In this document: one piece after another, positions 29,480 to 42,042 of the stretch
How positions within the stretch are numbered: the stretch's first letter is position 1
Layout of the letters: each line of letters starts with the position of its first letter
Assembly (NCBI GenBank): GCA_023313575.1
Contig: JAJTTP010000026.1
Span: forward strand, 407,111 to 471,110
Length of the DNA: 64,000 nt
Reading direction: 5' to 3'
From: Eutypella sp. D-1
Lineage: Eukaryota > Ascomycota > Sordariomycetes > Xylariales > Diatrypaceae
Made by a program: the position numbers and the translations under genes
Notes under the pieces: generated by a model
What the model saw: the letters and a program-made list of their open reading frames with translations, nothing else
Databases searched by the model: none
What the model was told of the DNA's origin: nothing

Positions 29480-30832
29480 TATAGTTATATTCATTTTGCT
29501 CGCTTCAGTAATGGTCGTTCTGGGCTCGGAGTGTGGTTCGATCGGAAATTTCAAAAGGCACGCAGCGGAGCAGGCGGGCAAAACCATGCTGCTTGCCCAG
29601 CATCTTCGTGGTCTGTCTGGCCAACACCACACACGGCCCCCCAGCAGCCGGCCTCCGCAAAGCTGCCATAACGTGCGTAATCCCCACTGCATTACATGGC
29701 GCGGAAGCGTGGTATTGCGGTCACCGTAAACAGGATCCCAAAACACCGCGCTTGCAAGAAAAGTATGTAGACGCAAAAGTAGGCTAGCACATTGATGTTG
29801 TATAACGGCCATTCACCTTGGCGGCAAAAGCGACCCTGCCAGTCTGGAGAACCACGGCGTACACGAAATTAACAGACGCGGGCTTGCCTACGGCACAAAC
29901 AGCGCTTGACGAACAGCTTTGGCGTTTTTCCTACAGGCTCCAGACAGCTGGCAAAAACCCTCCAGCTAAGCGGGCGGAGCCATTGATAATAGCTAGAGAC
30001 CCTAGGGCAAGGGGCACGCGGACGCCCAGGGCCAAGGTCCAGATAGCTGCTACGATGTTACTATCGATACGCCGTCCAGGTTTAGTATCTCCAACCTATC
30101 TTTTGGGCTCCCGGTAAGACGCCACGGAAGGGCTTTCCGATGAACAAGCAAAGAACAAGCAGCGGAGGCCGTCGAGGCCTGGAACAATGGACTACCTCCG
30201 AGGGACGGAGTGGTCTTTACGGACGGCTCATAAGAGGGGGACAAGATAGGCTACGGCTTTGCGGTCTATCAGAACAAAAAGCTCCTGTCTTCGGGGTGTG
30301 GCAAACTTGATCCTATATCAATCAATTTCGACGCGGAGGTGGTAGGTGCCTGGAAAGGTTTGCAGCGCGTTATCACGGCCCCTCGTAGTTTCAGCAGACA
30401 GCGAATATGGGTATGTTTGGACAATAGTGGCGCAATCTGGGGACTACGAGCCACTCGCGACCTACGGAAGAATTGGTAGTCACGGGCCTCCCTGGATCTC
30501 TCGGAGAGATACAGAAGCTGGGAATTGATGTACCACATCCGCTGCCCTAAGGAGCTAGACGTACTTACTAGACCAGCGCTACACCGGTACCTTGCCATTA
30601 GGACAGGCCACGGAGACTTCGCGTGGTATCACCACAGATTCGGACACCTGGACGCGAAGCTGAAGTGCTCGTGCGGAAGAGATAAAGACCCCGAGCATCT
30701 AGTGCGCTGTGGAAAGACACAGGCTACCTTTGATAGATGGCCATGCAGGCCCACCCGGCGACCCAGGTCCGAAAAAGAGGCGAGGTTATATTTAGAGACC
30801 TTGATGAGCAATCCTCTAGCCTTTCAGTAGTT
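29480..30832 (+). mobile_element. Decayed LINE (Tad1-like) 3' fragment
   Basis: Broken frames on the plus strand recall a LINE polyprotein: AAITCVIPTALHGAEAWYCG (end of the RT/connection region) at ~29655-29720, KATLPVWRTT at ~29826, RRRVIT...IWVCLDNSGAIWGLRA (RNase H core, frame-shifted) at ~30360-30450, and LHRYLAIRTGHGDFAWYHH with a CSCG...C zinc-knuckle tail at 30580-30715. Several frameshifts and stops interrupt it, and the 5' part is absent, as expected for an old 5'-truncated insertion. Confidence 0.75.
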
Positions 30833-31161
30833 CCTAGACCTTTTCATTCACTTTACTCGGTATGTCCGGCAACGCGTGGCTCGGAGTTCCACGGAACGAG
30901 GCATATGGCACGTTGTCTCAGTGGACAGTTCTCTCTGCGTCCCCCTCGCGGCCAGTTGGAGGGAAGTGCCAGTGCTCATTCGTCTCCATATAGAGGCTTC
31001 TGATGTGCCCAAGTGGGTAAAGTGTAATTGCCTGAACCAGGCTCAGATAGTGCATGCTTATGACTCCGCGGGGCCAGTAATGTCCAGCGCAAGTGCGCAA
31101 TTAGAGTGCCAAAACACCAAAACTTGAAGTTACAAGACTTGTGAAGATGGGCAGGGAAATA

Positions 31162-32037
31162 TTAAAGTGGGGGAGAGAGGGTAGGGGAAGGGGTGGCGGC
31201 CAGCCGCCCACGCGCGCAGATAGCACCGTAGAAGTCGGTGGCCTGGAGGAAATCTCGAAAGAGAGTGGGCTTAGCCATCATCTTGTGAAGGTATTTCGAG
31301 GCCTGACGGCCATTCGGTTTTCGCTTCGGCCTGGGCTCAGGCCACAGAAGGTAGCGTTCTCGTAGCTTGGTGCACCTAGCGAGGTGCAGAGGGTCTTTCG
31401 GTCGTCCGCAGGAACAGTCGAGTTGAGCGTCGTCGTGTTTGAACTTGACGTGGTACCAGGCGAAGTCGCCGTGTCCAGTGCGAATGGCAAGATATCGATG
31501 GAGTTCGGGGCGAGAGAGAACATGCAGCTCCTCTAGACTACGTATCTTGTAGCCCAGGTTCCAGTCGTTGTATCGTCTAGACAGCCGAAGTTTGGCGGCT
31601 TCCCACCAAGACTCCCTTTTGGCTGCCATATGCTTGCGCGCTATGGATTTGATATCGTACAGGGTGGGAGTGCAGTCCCGGTCCGGCTCATGCAACTTGG
31701 TGCCCTCCTTCGCGAGCTGGTCTGCCAACTCATTGCCAGGGATGTCACAGTACCCGGGGCACCACTTCACCCGCACGTCGTGCCTGTCAGCCACTGCGTG
31801 GAAGCGCAAGTACGCCCATTGCGTGGAGCCCGACGGGTTTTCTCTCAGTCCCCAGATCGCCCCAGTGTTATCAAGACGGACCCAGATGCGTCTGTCCATC
31901 AGTTCTGGGAATTCCAGGGTCACGTGTTGCAGACCTTTCCAGGCGCCTACAACCTCTGCGTCGAAGACGGTAGACGTGGCTGCCCCCGAAGGCCTAAGCG
32001 GCTGGAGGAGAAGGGATAACACGGCCCTCGAGAGCAA
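31162..32037 (-). mobile_element. LINE (Tad1-like) RNase H and zinc-knuckle 3' fragment
   Basis: A 291-codon minus-strand frame encodes an RNase H domain with acidic residues in VFDAEVVGAWKGL, VRLDNTGAIWGL and GNELADQLAKEGTK, followed by ELHRYLAIRTGHGDFAWYH and a C-S-C-G-x8-H-x3-C knuckle. It is the same family as the plus-strand fragment at 29480-30832, better preserved and in the opposite orientation, so the two copies lie tail to tail. The 5' end is cut at the start of the RNase H domain, so it is not an autonomous element. Confidence 0.8.
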
Positions 32038-32581
32038 AGTGATTTATTAGTTTGAATCTGATATCGTATCTAAGCCTTCTCCACCTAGGCTTTCCGTACG
32101 CGGAAGCACGGCCGGGAAGAAAATAATAATCAGGATACAATAAGCACGAATGGCCGTCGGTGGTGTAGGTAAAGGATCTCTATTTCGTACGTAAAACATC
32201 TTCTACGAGGACAAGTTGTATTGCTATGCAGCGATTGTGTAAGTAATCCAAACGGACAGAAGCGCTCGTACGCGGCGTTGTACGAGAAGTGTGTAAGCCA
32301 GCCGTCCCATGGCGGCATCTCTCGTCCCTTTAAAAGTCGCCGTGCAGGATGAAAAGCTAAAGCGTTCTTATAGCGGGATAATCGAAGTCGATATTTTCAA
32401 AGTCTCGACGCCAAGTTTGAATGGCAGTAAGCGGGGCAAAGCATATCAGTTAGTTTTATGCAGCCATACGAAATTGGAATAAGGTAAGCAATTTACGCCA
32501 ATCAGGTCAGACCTTTCTGCCGGCAGAAAAATGCTGGCAGAAAATGGATGTCTTATTGGTCCAGACCGATCGACATTCTTA

Positions 32582-33768
32582 TTAGGGTCGCAGAGCTGAG
32601 ACTACACTCCTCCAGTAACTCCCTACCAGACTTACGTCGATGATGTTGTCCTCTGGTTCCCAAGTAAACTTCTGGTCTCCTGGCCAATCTCCTTCCCATT
32701 GGACAAGGTATTCGACAGAATCATTCCCTTGGCCCTCCAATTCGCGGTGCAGGACCAAGTGTTCCACAACGAAAATATCCGGCTCTGCTAGAGCAGGCGA
32801 AGGCGATAGACCTTGCTCGTCTTCTCCGTCGTCATTTCGTGCCCGCTTTGGGCTTCTTGAATGCATTTCCGGGACTGAATTCGGGCCCCTCTTCTTTTTC
32901 GTCGCCGTCTTATCAGCTGTGTCTTGCTTTATATCGTTTCTAGTCACACCGACTAATCCCTTAAGTTTCTCTTTCCAAGCCAGAAGCGAACTTGGCTCGA
33001 GTTTCTCTTCAGCTAAAAGAGACGGTATTCCCGCGACCGCGTAGAACTTTGCGCCGTTAATATCTTCTTCCCTAATGATTACGCTGTCTTGTTTTCCAAG
33101 CAGTGCATCGTTGAGTCCCTCTTGAGTACGTCCGGCAGCACAGTCAGATATGGCCGCACCGATTAGGGACTTATCTTCCCATGCAGCGTTCGTCTTAGAG
33201 CATTCGACGTCTGCTCTTTGAGAAGCAACTTGGAAACGGCCTGAAGGAGTTGTGTGCAAATCCATCACAGCGTTCGAGTTATGGCTCATAGGAGAGCTAA
33301 CTGCCTCGTCCCTCTGAGGCTTGCTGGGGAGACTGATTGTGCCAGCACCAGTCTCTGACATTTCGTCCTCCTCTGGCAAATGGATTGGCTGTGGTAAGGC
33401 CGTCCCTAGCGGGTTCTTGTTGGTGCCATGTTCATCTGCGTACGGTTAGTATGTCTCAGTGAAATGAGAAACTTACTACGGTATCGATTACCATCTTCAT
33501 TCTCTGGTGGGTACTGCTGATTAACGAACTCTTGTTGGTTCGTTGGCGTTTCTGACTGTCCCCTTAGGCGTCCAGGAAAGGCTTTTACGATCGGCGGGAT
33601 TTCTTCGTCGTTTCTTTTCTTAGCAAGTTCGGGTTTTGAATTAAGGTTGATAGGGGGCCGCTTGCTGGATTCGAAGTGACTAGCCACACCCTTAAGATTT
33701 CGGCCTTTTTCTTTGGTCCTAAGGTATGCAGCGGCATCGAAACCAGGCTTAAACTGAATGATTGCCAT
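32582..33768 (-). CDS. Chromodomain protein
   Basis: Exon 1 is 33768-33477 and exon 2 is 33435-32582, with a 41-nt intron (GTAAGT, ACTAAC, GCAG; phase 1). The product is 381 residues from MAIIQFKPG. The last ~65 residues are a chromodomain: FVVEHLVLHRE, EYLVQWEGDW, FTWEPEDNI, which keeps the aromatic cage-type W-E-G ... T-W-E-P pattern that binds methyl-lysine in known members. The rest is disordered, with a basic segment KKKRGP / SPKRAR that is probably nuclear localisation. No integrase or other retrotransposon domain is attached, so this is not simply a chromovirus end. A role in chromatin is inferred. Confidence 0.85.
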
Positions 33769-34360
33769 GATAGGCAAGCACTAATCAATAAACGTATTAA
33801 GAAGCTTACGAATTATTAAAGATGAAATGGATTGTGCAGAGTTCGAGACGAGGGAAAGCAGAAAGTTTATATTATTTAGACCTTCAGAAAGCTCCTTCCT
33901 TCCATAGTTTCAAATAGGCAAGTGTTACGTTCTTATACAAGGCACTTTCGTAAGGCAGACTCCCCCCCCCCTTTTAAAACCACTTGGGTTCTACAACAAA
34001 AAAGCAAATCACCACTAACGCTTTTCGAGACCCTTCGTCTGGCTTCCAGGACGTAGCTATATTCTACACTTGTCAGGCTAGCTCTTATCTGAAACATTTT
34101 ATAACTTCGGCAAGGATATATATTTCAGCAACAGGCTTAGTAGGACGGCCTCTCCGCTATTTCAGTTTATGTTAAATATATGGTAGCTTCTTCATTGGAT
34201 CATATACGACACTTAGATAAAACGTCCCACTGCACTAGCCGTCCTGGAACGGTCAGGAGCATCTGACCGCTATCCCTGATCTGCCGATCCGTGGTGTTGA
34301 TTTCTATGCGCCAGGGAACTGCTAATCAGAATGAGAATATCACACCCTCACAGACCGAGG
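33769..34360. other. Upstream region of the chromodomain gene
   Basis: About 590 bp with a C-tract at 33963-33972. No gene recognised. Confidence 0.3.
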
Positions 34361-36560
34361 CTATGTAATGAGTCAGGGACAGGGAAAAGCTAAAGACCAA
34401 CCAACACATTGTCAGACCAGCGACCACAATAATATGCTTTCAGATATGGTCATCCAAGTATCTCCATAGGTTTTAGTTGCTCCATAGAGTCGAGACGATG
34501 TTGTATTGGCCGGGCATGCCGAGTACCCAAGAATATTCAGTGATTGGTTGGCACCGTGAAGATGATATCCTCCGGGCTGTTACTACTAACTCTTTCCAGG
34601 GCAGCAGATTACATATTCTACTTTCTTTAAGGCGCTCCTGTTTGCCCAGAAGGAGTTGGAATATAACGTAACCGTGGTCTAATCGGTGATGACCGAGATG
34701 AAACCCCCACCCCCCTTCGGTGGAAGGTGGCGCTGAAAGCCTTAGGTAAATGACTTCATGATGCTTGCGGGCGTGGTTCTGGGGGCTGTGACTTTTATTC
34801 CAGGTAAAGCTTATGCTTGGCCCGTGATAAGACATGTTTACATTGGCTCCAGATTCCTGTTTGGCAAAGCTAATCCTACCTATTTCAGCATTATAGCGGC
34901 AAAGAGAAACAAACTGGCTGAGTTGGCGGATAAATTCCAGGCATTAGACAGAACGCCAGGAGGTTACCAGAAGTTGTTTCTGTAACATTATCAAGCTTGG
35001 TGTATCGCGTGCTCGAAGGGCCAGGCCACATAACGAGCCAGCGATCAGGGGAAGAGTAAGAAGTTACACCTCAACGCAGCTATTAAGGCATAATAACAGT
35101 TGCGTTTACGGCTATAAGTATCCCAAAACCTCGTATACGGTACCTTACAGGACCCAGATTTCGGCCCCATTTCAGGTTTCTCTTGGATAGGTCATCAGCA
35201 GTCATGCTTAGACTACTGAGACAGTTAATGTAACGTTCTATCAACCGGTTACGCCGAACGTCTAGTTTCACTTGACAATTAGGTACAAATATACTCTCAC
35301 GGAAAACCGCCCGACTCCTTCTAGGAGTAGATCATGACGGTGATAGCCATAACTACAGTCATTGGCCAACCTTTCAGGCGCCGTGGCGCAGTGGTAAAGC
35401 TTTATACTGTTGCGAGATAAACCTGCAGAAGGGATCCTGCTCTTAGGCTTCGTAAGGGTTTCATTTTAGCCCACTCTCGATAAGCTGGGGCTATAGAAGG
35501 CAAGGTTTATACTCGGCCTGGGCAAAACAACCTTTACATTGGCCTAAGCATCTGTTAAGATTCGGTATGACCGGGACTTATTGTTATTGGACTTTCAGCA
35601 GGCGAAACGACGATGATGTTATTGTTTTTACGAGCGTGGGTATACCCACTGAGTAAAGGCCGAATAAGGCTTGTCATACACATTTCTCGTACGGCGCCGC
35701 GTACAAGAGCTTCTGGCCCTTTCGATTATATGCACAATCGCTGCGTAGCATGCAAAATGGAGATCTTTCACGTGCTGCTCTCAGTCGGCACCTACCCTCG
35801 CCCTAGCAGCGCTCTGCCAAATTTCTTTTTCTTAACGACGCAGTCATCAGGTTCCTCAGCCTTATTCTACCCAGGCTTGTTGGTCGCGGTGGGTGTATCG
35901 TATCCTGAAAGACGGAGGGCCACGTAATGAGCCAGGAGCAGGGGAAGGACGTGGACCATGACCTTGTTGACCTAATCTTCAGGAATAAAACTGCCCCTGT
36001 TACAGGTCTGATTATTCTGGAATCCTCGGAGTAGCTTTTATGCAGAACCAGGGGTTCAGCTGTTCCAGGTATCGATTCCTTATGGAGATGTGACTAAGTA
36101 TCATACCTGAACCCCTGAGATTGTCCACCACGTCGTATTGATCGGATGCCCCGAGTAAGTTGTTCCTTAGTTCCTTGGTACATCAAACATAGCCTCAACC
36201 AACACACCATGACATGCTCAAAGAGAGATCACGCAGCCTGCCTATCCAGACACGTCATCTTCCCGCTTCCCTCGCATTACTTACAACATAACGCAACTGC
36301 GGCCTGGCCGGATTCATGGCAACCGAGATGAAAATCCCAAACCCGGGTCTGCGGTGGTCTTCCCTGAGCATGGAGCAGCGATCCCGTGATGCTTTGAACT
36401 CGTTCCAAAGCTCTTGTTCCAAGGCCTGCTGGGGTTCATCCGTATCTACCCCTGAATAAAGGCAGAACGTATGCGTAGGCCGAAGTGAGGCAACTTGCTC
36501 ATTGGCCCCTCTGGCTACTTTGGCACACCAGGTGGCAGAGATGAGAACGGGTCACGTTCG
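34361..36560. repeat. Three diverged tandem copies of a ~0.65-0.95-kb sequence
   Basis: A motif like GTAATGAGYCAGGRRCAGGG occurs near 34368, 35028 and 35925. A second motif (TATGCTTGGCC...ACATTGGC-like) follows ~450-545 bp later each time, near 34815, 35500 and 36465. Other pieces, such as ACCGAGATGAAA at 34688 and 36319 and TATTGRYCGG at 34503 and 36138, keep the same order. The copies are strongly diverged and carry no intact ORF. The element type is unknown. Confidence 0.5.
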
Positions 36561-36599
36561 CATGTGCATCGGTATCTCCAGCACTAGAATGACGGTCTG

Positions 36600-37064
36600 A
36601 GAATCAACGAAACGGTGTGCGGCAATTATTAGCATAAGAAAATAGACATAGTTTTGAGAGTTTTAAATGGACTGAAAAAAAGTAACAGAATTTCTCTGTT
36701 ATGACCATCAAATGCAATCATCTTTGAAGAAGAATTCGCGATATGGCGTCAGGGTGGGTAGAGAAACGGTTGAACTAGACAAAGAAACGGACAAAACGTA
36801 ATGAGAACGGTTTGGGTAAATGACACCGTTTTTAAAGCCGGCAGAAAAAGATACGTACCAATCGCTTTGAAGTTTAGATGCGGTTAGTTGCTGCAAGCTA
36901 GCGTCTTGGCATAAAGCACAACTACAACCGCTATTTCCTAAGGAGGAAACCGCCAAATGTGGCAGTTCTTGCACACGGAAGAAAATAACTGTTATAACCT
37001 GGCTAGGTTATTAGGCCTAAATAGGATTGGCATAAACAATCCCTGACCATGGCATTAAAAAGGA
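36600..37064. other. Transition into the AT-rich block
   Basis: Composition changes from mixed to very AT-rich near 37,000. The 88-codon minus-strand ORF at 36708-36974 has no motif and is not accepted. Confidence 0.3.
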
Positions 37065-37416
37065 CAGATACAATAAAATAAGCCATATTTAAGTCACGTA
37101 ATAAAAAAGATAACCTGGATAACCTAATTATCTTAATAATCTTAAATAGCCTGGATAACTTAATTATCTTAACGATTTAATATTTAATATTATATTTTAA
37201 TATTAAGAATAAAGGATATAAATAATATATAGCTACATTTATTACCTTTTTTTTAAATAATTTTTAAGCTTATTAATTTATAATATAATTTGGTTATTTA
37301 AAGCATTTTTTTTTTACTATTATTAAACGTGATTATTTATTACTTAAACCCTTAACACTTCTGCTAATATAAACCCCTCGACTGGACTAATAGTTAAGAA
37401 CAGACCAGCCGTTATA
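37065..37416 (+). mobile_element. RIP-mutated LTR, family A
   Basis: Aligns with 27343-27638 through GTCACGTRA, AAAGGATAYAAATA, AYTTGGTTA and CAGCCGTTA, with nearly all differences being C-to-T or G-to-A. Followed by the degraded Copia interior. Confidence 0.75.
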
Positions 37417-40240
37417 ATTACCCGAAAATAAGGATATCCATAGTTTAAATTCGACGATATTATTTATTTTATAAAAACAAAATTACGCAAAATTTACATA
37501 CGTTTCGGATACCTATCTGTTAACAAATTATATAACCTTTTAAATAAGGTAAAATATAATATTAAAATCGACATCTTTAAAAAAATTAATAAATTTTATT
37601 ACCATTATTAAATTAAAAAAAAGGTACCTTAAAGATTTAAATTCAGTTTTAAAAATTTAAAGGTTAATTTTAACTTTAAGGTAATCGTTAATATAATATA
37701 CTTAAACGGGAAACCTATCCTTTACGTTATCGACGTAGCTATAAGTTTTTAAATAACACGGTTTATAAAGAATATATCCGTTAAAAAAATATAAAATATA
37801 TTTAAAAAATGTTAAATCGATACATATTTAAAACCCCCGGATATTATTATTTATAATATTAATATAAATTTCGATAATATTAAATTCCGTAATAAAACAC
37901 GTTTTATTAACGTTATTTGTTATTAAGTACCGGTAAAAATATATTAATCTATTAATAAAATAAAAAAATACCATAATTTTATACGTAAAGCTTATAAAAT
38001 TATCACGGAAAAACTTAAAAATACCGGATTAAAATTATTACGTTTATAAATAATAATAAAAATAATTAATAATATAGCTAATTTTAACGGTTTTATTTTT
38101 ATTTTATTAATTTTTAAAGCTTATCTTTATATTAATATAGATTTACCCTTTACTTTTATATAAATTTAAAAAGCTTAAGCGGTATAAAAGGTTATAACGG
38201 AAATTAAAAAAATTAAAATATAAAAATCGGTTTAAAATACGTTAAATACCAGAAACGGCCCGAATACGTAAAAAGCTCTTTTAAAATCTTTCTTATTAAA
38301 TAACGAAATACTTATATATAAAAAGAAAAAAGGATAAAAAAAACCCTTTAAAATTATTACGGTTATTAATAAAAACGTAACGGTAAATTAAAAAATAATA
38401 AAAAGTATAATAACTTTCCGGAGCTTATACGTTAAACCTTATACTTAATTAAAGGAAATCCTTATTTAAGAAAAGTTAATAATTATCCTTAATAAAGTTA
38501 AAATAATATAAGGAAACTTTTAATATATTAATATTAAAAAAAAACGATAAAACATTTATACTTAAATTAAAAACAAACGGGAAAATTATAATACCGGGAA
38601 AACCGTTCGAAACTTCCGACCTTAAAGAATTAAACGCTTTATTTAAAAAAAAACATTTTACGACTTAAAATGCACGATATTATTATATATTAAAATATAA
38701 CAATTTTTAAATTAAAAATAATTTATAAAATAAAAAGCAAAAACATTTTATTATTATATAAAAAGTTACGACTAATTGTTTAAAGTTACGGAGATTTTAA
38801 TAAAACTTTTATTATAACTTACGTATTTATTATTTAATAAACCAGTTAACGCTTTATTTTAATAATTGCCCCCATTTTATAACTTAAAAGAATAAAGATT
38901 ATAATATAAAATATTACCATAGCTTATATTTAATTTAAAACGCCGATATAACGTATTATTTTTATACGATTACTTATTAAATTAAAAAAAAAGTACCTTA
39001 AAAGGACGTTATTACATGTCGTTAAACCATTATACGGTTTTATAAAATCAGGTATTTACTGGTTTAAAACTTATTTAAAACATTATTAACGGGAATTATA
39101 TATAAAGTTATTAATATTTAACCCTTATTTATTAATATCGGATTTAAAATTATTCGGAATTATAAGATTTTAAACAGATAATACGTTTAATATTAGCATT
39201 ATAAATTTCCTGGCACTGGAAAATAAGGTATTTACCAAGGCAGGAATTAAAATACGACTTTAAAAAATATTCGAAAACGGATTAATTAAAAATTTTAATA
39301 ACTTTCGAATTATTATTAATAAATATAAAATATTTGTTATATAAAAAGGATAAACCGAGAAACTGGAACTTTTTAACTTAAAAGTAACTTTTTAAAAATT
39401 AATAAAAAAGTATATTAAATAATAAGCATAAAAAGTATACATTTCCTTTATTTGCTAACCCGAAATTGCTTTCGATTATTTTACGGCAGCATAATATATT
39501 AAGCCTAGCTTTAAAAAAGCTAAAACGTTAAACGTTAAAATTAAATGGAAAATAAATAATAAAAATTACGGATTTATATTTATTAAACTAAACTTTAAAA
39601 ATTTAAAATTATACGTTTTTATTAATAACTTATTTATTAATAATAAAGATATAAGCTTATAAATTAGTTATATTATTATTTTAAGTAATAAAAAGTTATA
39701 AAATAATAATAAGCTTAATATTAAGGGTAACATTATTTATTAATCGTTTATTAAATATAAACGTATTACCCGTAACGTTTTTATTAATAAGATTTATAAC
39801 ATGGTTTAAAGATTTAATATCGGTTATGTTATCCATTATATGCTAAATATTATTATAACCCGGCTATTACTTTTTTACGTCTTATTAATTTTATATATTA
39901 ATTCCTTTTTTTTATACCAATACTTTATATAAATAAGTAATATTAATAAAAAAAATTAATAATTAATCTAATGGCGTTACGGTAATTATATAAAAATAAA
40001 GAAATTAATAATATTCGATAAATTTATGGTACTTATAATCCTGCCGATATTATAATAAAAGCCACCTTAAATAAGGTTATAAAAACGTTTATTAAAAATA
40101 ACCAGATTATTTTAAAATTAAAAGGATAAATAAAACGGAAGTAATATTATTAACGTTTATTATTTAACTTATTTATTTATTTATTTTGCATTTTAAAAGC
40201 ATTTCGTAATTAATTAATTACGAAAAAAAAATAAAATAAG
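37417..40240 (+). mobile_element. RIP-degraded Copia-type retrotransposon interior
   Basis: About 2.8 kb of extremely AT-rich DNA. One plus-strand frame still reads as Ty1/Copia reverse transcriptase/RNase H: V-K-P-L-Y-G ... SGIYWFKTYLKHY from 39021, TDNTFNI from 39174, ICxPEIAFDYFTAA from 39450, and NNKDIS near 39650, all in the same frame. Stops lie where Gln is expected (TAA for CAA before TDN, and inside ICxPE), the signature of C-to-T change at CpA. A purine-rich tract at 40222-40240 directly precedes the 3' LTR and fits a polypurine tract. No functional protein can be made. Confidence 0.8.
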
Positions 40241-40447
40241 TATTAATTATTATTAGTTACTGGTATGGACCCATATACTAGTAAGATGTACCTATGTATT
40301 TATCTCCCGTTTATATAAAGATACGGGCTTCGCCCGTATCCTTTTTAAATAAATAGATAAACCTTAAACCATAATACCACACCAGTCTCACCACCTTTCT
40401 TTTATTATTATTATTATCTCTTTCCTTTACGTACGTACCTACCAACA
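40241..40447 (+). mobile_element. 3' LTR (family B) of the degraded Copia element
   Basis: Reverse complement of the solo LTR at 3841-4041, with C-to-T and G-to-A changes concentrated at the left end (TATTAATTATTATT for TGTTGGTTGTTAGT). It ends CCAACA followed by GTTAC, close to the GTTAT target of the other copy. The 9-bp-stem hairpin at 40320-40340 is preserved. Confidence 0.85.
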
Positions 40448-41030
40448 GTTACAAATCCCGTGTTTGAAGTGTTGAAGTTCAGTGTCAAGACTGAGACATC
40501 GTCACAATGTGTACTATGGTATCAGGCAAAAGTTTTAACACACTGTCAGGTATTACCGCCACAGCGTTTGGCACAGCTATACCTATCTAGCAATAGCGTT
40601 AAACCACTAAAGTACCCGACTACTGGCAACCTATACCGGAAATGGTTACGTTAATGATTTAAACAGCTAGGCCCATAATTGAAAATAGTTAAACGTTTAT
40701 CTAAAAAGGTTAAAAGAATACCGTAAATAGTTAGAATTACCCACTGTGGCGCCGATACTTGACAGTGTGTTAAGACTTACCCCTAATACCATAGTATATA
40801 AGGGACGTCTTCCTCCCACCATCTAGAATAGCTGGACCTTCAAGTCAATCAAGTGATGTACATTTCAACATGGAAAAATACTTCGTAAAAGCGACGGTCA
40901 CATGATGCCCTCTAAGCCTAATATGATACAACATTACTTACGATGTGATCGCCGTCACATCGCATGTGCGACGGTTCTTTTTTTATCTATGAGAGAAAAT
41001 TGTTATACGAGACCGGTCCGTAGTTCATCA
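40448..41030. other. Boundary region between transposon and gene cluster
   Basis: About 580 bp of mixed composition. CAAGTATCGGCGCC at ~40745 and repeated ACTGTCAAG/ACACTGTCAG motifs are visible, but no gene. Confidence 0.3.
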
Positions 41031-42042
41031 TCAAGACCAGTTTTTGCCGAAGAAGTCCAGCACCGTCTGGTAGCCGCGGGCATATTCGTCCTTCACGCGC
41101 GAGTTGCTAAGTTCGCCGCGCGCTGCCATCCACCCGTGGATCTGGTCTCCAAAAGTTTCGACGTGGTGGGGAACCTTCAGCTTGCTCTCGAACTCTTTAA
41201 CGACGTCCACAGGCTCATCGCTCGATGCTAGCAGAATGAACGGCACATTGACGCCTTCCGCATCGGTGGGGTCGACCATGGCCGGGTGGCAGGCAGCCGC
41301 GATCTGGAAGAGGCTCGAATCACCGGACGTTGCGATCGACGCGACCTTGCCTCCCCAACAATACTGATGGCACGCCTAAGTTAGTGCGCGTGCACACGTG
41401 GCAATGTACGGAAGAGTAATGCGATCGAGCATCATTGTTCCCGTATGGTCTTAATGCAAACTTACTCCGAGGATACCCCAAGACTTGATCGACGGGTTGG
41501 ACGCCTGCACCGCCTTGACATATGCTGGTAGAGCCGTAGCGACGGTTTGGGGCGCGTGCTTAGGGTCGCTGAAGAACCCGCCGAGGTTCTTCTGCTTCTC
41601 CTCCGTGTCGGGAGGGAACCTAGTATTAACTTTCAGCATGGCAGAACCTTCATGTCTAAGACACATAGAATGATATGTCGTACCATTCGATTGGGCACGG
41701 TTTGCCCTTAAACCAGTCGGGAATAAAGACCCGATGTTGCTGGCAGCTCTTTTCAGCGGCGAGGATATCCGCGCCCTGGAGGGTCTGGTGGAAGTATCCG
41801 AAGATGTCATAGATAACTATGAGACCCTTTTCGACATCAACAGGACCGGTGACGTCTTCATGGGAGAAAGACCCTGTCAGCTGCATGTGCACACCATTGT
41901 GGTGCTAAAAAGCTCGGAACTCACAGGTTTTGTAGCCGCCAAGCTCTTCATATGAACCCTTAGCAACAAAGCTATCCGACACAACAGGCGGAATGTTGCA
42001 ACACGCCACGCTATGCCCCTGTGACCCTGACATGGAGGACAT
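41031..42042 (-). CDS. Dienelactone hydrolase-like alpha/beta hydrolase
   Basis: Four exons (42042-41925, 41873-41684, 41619-41466, 41363-41031) join in phase to 264 residues; introns are 51, 64 and 102 nt. The start MSSMSG is the first ATG in frame with conserved sequence. Family motifs appear in order: LIVIYDIFGYFHQTLQGADILA, VFIPDWFKG, SWGILGYCWGGK with the nucleophile Cys created by the exon 3/4 join, HPAMVDP, LLASSDEP (catalytic Asp) and IHGWMAARG (catalytic His). The Cys-Asp-His triad is complete, so it is likely an active cytosolic hydrolase of lactones or esters. It is divergently arranged with the DUF3237 gene and probably belongs to the PKS cluster. Confidence 0.9.

Noticed and set aside
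35379..35450. tRNA-like A-box (TGGCGCAGTGGTAAAGC) that might start a tRNA gene or SINE
   Set aside because: No B-box GGTTCRANTCC at the right distance and no cloverleaf could be drawn, so no tRNA gene is called.
37065..40447. Idea that LTR A and LTR B are the two LTRs of one element
   Set aside because: Their sequences are unrelated, LTR B occurs alone with its own target duplication at 3841, and LTR A occurs alone with different flanks, so they are two families.
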